Assembly: GCF_001625365.1 (NCBI RefSeq)
Contig: NZ_LJJF01000004.1
Coordinates: 59,295 to 123,294 of the forward strand
From: Streptomyces sp. MJM8645
GTDB lineage: Bacteria > Actinomycetota > Actinomycetes > Streptomycetales > Streptomycetaceae
Length of the DNA: 64,000 bases
Direction of reading: 5' to 3'
The notes under the pieces are model-generated. The model worked only from the letters and a program-made list of their open reading frames with translations, did not search any database and had not been told where the DNA came from. Position numbers and translations under genes: made by a program. Shown here in pieces: positions 62,220 to 64,000 of the stretch (positions are counted from its first letter, which is position 1; each line of letters opens with the position of its first letter).

Positions 62220-64000
62220 TCAGTCGACCACTGACCAGCGGACAGTGCTGAAGCTCAGCCAACCGCCGAGGCCACCGCTGGCGTTCCACGTCTCGATGTC
62301 CCCGTTGGTCTGGATGTAGAGCCGGGCCCCGGTGTTGCTGTAGGTGGCGACGTCGAAGACCTCGCCAGCCCGGGGGCGCAGGGCGGCGTCGTCGATCGTA
62401 GCGATCACGCCGCCGGTGAACCCTGAGGGGATGTACGCGATCCCGCGCATGGCAACCCAGCCGTCGGGCAACATCTTGAGGCCGACGCTCCGCCAACCGG
62501 ACCCAAGCTGTCCGCAGCCGTTCTTGAACGTCGGGGTGACCCAGCTGGTGGTGTTCTTGATGATCCCGCCGCCGTCGAGCTTGATGTCACCGCCTTGGAC
62601 GCGCAGGCCGGCCTTCGTCTGAAAGAGGACTTCCCCGAGGAGGGCCTTCATCGTCAGCCCGTTGGCGTCGAAGAACAGGCTGGCGGACTGGTCTGCAAGC
62701 TGGACGAACCAGGCATCGGGGTTGAAGTAGATCTGTGCGGCCTTGTACCCGTCGGCCGCGTTGCGGCGCACGCTCTGGGTGATCGCGGCTGGGGTGGTGT
62801 CCGTACCCGCGATGCCTCTGATCATCGTCTCGCCGCCGAGGCGGCCGTCGCCGTTCACGAAGAACGTGAAGTTGCCGTAGCTCGGGAAGCCGGTGGGTTG
62901 GCCGTCAATGGTGGCTGGCCCGCCCGATCCCAGCCACAGCGTGGGGGTGTGCGATCCGTCGGCGTTGAGCTGGGGTGCGGTCAGGCGGGTCATGGGGGTG
63001 CTGCCGTCGGTTGTGGCACGAACTTCCGCGGTCAGTCGGGCGGGCTTCTGCTCCGCGCCGGCACCGGAGTAGAGCAGCACGGAGGGGCTGGCGCTGCCGT
63101 TCGTCGGGTCTAGTGGGGACAGGAGGACGCGGCGGCCGGTGAGGGCGGTCTGGACGGTGGAGCCGACCAAGGTGACACCGGTGATTGTCTTGCCGTCGAC
63201 GGCGTCGGCGGACAGTTGGGCGGCGGTGACAGCACCCGCCGCGATCTGCCCTGCGGTGATGGCGTTCGCGGCGATCTTGTCGCTGGTGATCGACAGTGCC
63301 TTGATCTCGCGGCCGGTGATGGCGGCGGCCGCGATGGTACCGGCGGTGACAGCGTCGGTGGCGATCTTGCCGGCGATGACCGCCCCGGCAGCGATCTTGC
63401 TGGCGGTGACGGCGTCGGTGGCGATCTTCCCGGCGACGATGCTGCTCGCGGCGAGTTCGTCCGCGGTGACCGCTCCGGCGGCGAGCTTGGCGGTGGTGAC
63501 CGCCCCTGAGGTGAGTTCGCGAGCGGTGACGGTGTTGACAGCGATGGTGCCTGGGGTGACCGAGTCGGCGGCGAGCTTGCCCGCGGTGACGGCCTCCTGG
63601 CCGATCTTCGCGGCGGTCACGGCGGCGGCCTGGATGGCGGCGGAGTTGATCGCTCCGACGGCGACCTTGGTGGCGGTGACGGCGCTGTTGGCGAGTTGGA
63701 GTTCGCCGATGATGCCGTTGACGAGGTCGTCGGTGACGACCTTGAGCGGGGTGCCCTGGGTGGCGGCGCTGGCGGGGCCTCTGGCGCCAGCGGCGTTGAC
63801 GGCGACCAGGCGTATCCACAGCGGGGTGTAACCGGTGGTGGCCAGGGTGATGCTGGCGCCGGCGGCCGCGAGGGTCGCGGCCATGGTCTGCGGGCCTGGT
63901 GTGAGGTCTGCGGCGGTGCCGGCATGGACTTCGACGTGGGAGAAGTTCAGCGGGGAGTTGTAGGCGTCGGCCCACTGCCCGTCCCAGGTGACTTTCAAGG
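62220..64000 (-). CDS. Phage tail-fibre/minor tail protein, 5' end outside the window
   Basis: The frame enters from the right edge and stops at 62220. After a fibronectin-like start (YTPLWIRLVAVNAAG) there are about a dozen repeats of roughly 15 residues of the form AVTAxKIAAGAVTAGKIA (63180-63690), typical of trimeric fibre shafts. The C-terminus is beta-rich (FTFFVNGDGRLGGETMIRGI, DGWVAMRGIAYIPSG) and may bind the host surface. It precedes the holin gene. Total length is unknown. Confidence 0.82.
   Translation of the reverse strand, partial: LKVTWDGQWADAYNSPLNFSHVEVHAGTAADLTPGPQTMAATLAAAGASITLATTGYTPLWIRLVAVNAAGARGPASAATQGTPLKVVTDDLVNGIIGELQLANSAVTATKVAVGAINSAAIQAAAVTAAKIGQEAVTAGKLAADSVTPGTIAVNTVTARELTSGAVTTAKLAAGAVTADELAASSIVAGKIATDAVTASKIAAGAVIAGKIATDAVTAGTIAAAAITGREIKALSITSDKIAANAITAGQIAAGAVTAAQLSADAVDGKTITGVTLVGSTVQTALTGRRVLLSPLDPTNGSASPSVLLYSGAGAEQKPARLTAEVRATTDGSTPMTRLTAPQLNADGSHTPTLWLGSGGPATIDGQPTGFPSYGNFTFFVNGDGRLGGETMIRGIAGTDTTPAAITQSVRRNAADGYKAAQIYFNPDAWFVQLADQSASLFFDANGLTMKALLGEVLFQTKAGLRVQGGDIKLDGGGIIKNTTSWVTPTFKNGCGQLGSGWRSVGLKMLPDGWVAMRGIAYIPSGFTGGVIATIDDAALRPRAGEVFDVATYSNTGARLYIQTNGDIETWNASGGLGGWLSFSTVRWSVVD

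Noticed and set aside
1..64000. CRISPR arrays, rRNA, tRNA and complete insertion sequences
   Set aside because: No regular spacer-repeat array, conserved rRNA sequence, tRNA cloverleaf or transposase gene was recognised by eye. A tRNA scan would settle the tRNA question.

Overview
The window is high-GC actinomycete DNA, most like Streptomyces or Kitasatospora. Codons are strongly G/C-ending, GTG and TTG starts are common, and it holds a WhiB protein, XRE/TPR regulators with a twin-arginine-like segment, HATPase anti-sigma-type proteins and an SSB ending in Pro-Phe. No rRNA, tRNA, CRISPR array or convincing IS element was seen. The genus is inferred from gene families only.
Layout. (1) 0-9.6 kb: accessory genes, including HTH proteins, a GNAT gene frameshifted by a 10-bp repeat, a PIN-domain protein, an integrase-like protein lacking catalytic motifs, a 20-bp inverted repeat pair and a HAD gene remnant. 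(2) 9.6-15.8 kb: a MurG-like glycosyltransferase converging on a leftward operon for a dTDP-glucose 4,6-dehydratase, an ATP-grasp enzyme and a DegT-type aminotransferase, then an XRE/TPR regulator. This looks like a small sugar or cell-envelope cassette. (3) 15.8-25.5 kb: two translationally coupled leftward operons, each with an APH-type kinase, then an HATPase and a divergent regulator-acetyltransferase pair. (4) 25.6-64 kb: a phage or phage-plasmid block. It has a large terminase subunit (25.7-27.4 kb), many small orphan genes (28-44 kb), a PAPS-reductase-like protein, a serine recombinase, an XRE/ImmA-IrrE/MAB_1171c-like/PAP2-like cassette (45-48 kb), an ECF sigma factor, and a leftward ParB-like / small terminase / endolysin / SSB group. 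A rightward replication operon follows (WhiB, winged helix, replication initiator with internal iterons, DnaC-like loader, Sak4-like ATPase), and a leftward tail-fibre / holin group runs off the right edge.
How it works together. The phage block is tied together by cis elements. Eight AT-rich promoter-like sites share TCATT-N5-TGTTACAGTT. Nine mRNA leaders carry a hairpin, in most cases with an AGAGCA hexaloop, followed by a near-constant ACCGAAAGGACACCC ribosome-binding segment. GC-rich hairpins separate nearly every small operon. The iterons inside the replication gene, flanked by a helicase loader, an annealing-type ATPase and SSB, indicate an autonomous or inducible replicon. The terminase subunits lie about 26 kb apart with accessory genes between them, which suggests a mosaic or plasmid-like arrangement. 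The most novel candidate is the promoter-plus-hairpin leader regulon. Other strong observations are the origin inside the replication gene, the repeat-driven frameshift in the GNAT gene, an in-frame TGA in a DUF3307-like gene, and a second conserved element, GTAACGC-N15-CGTAC, found four times.
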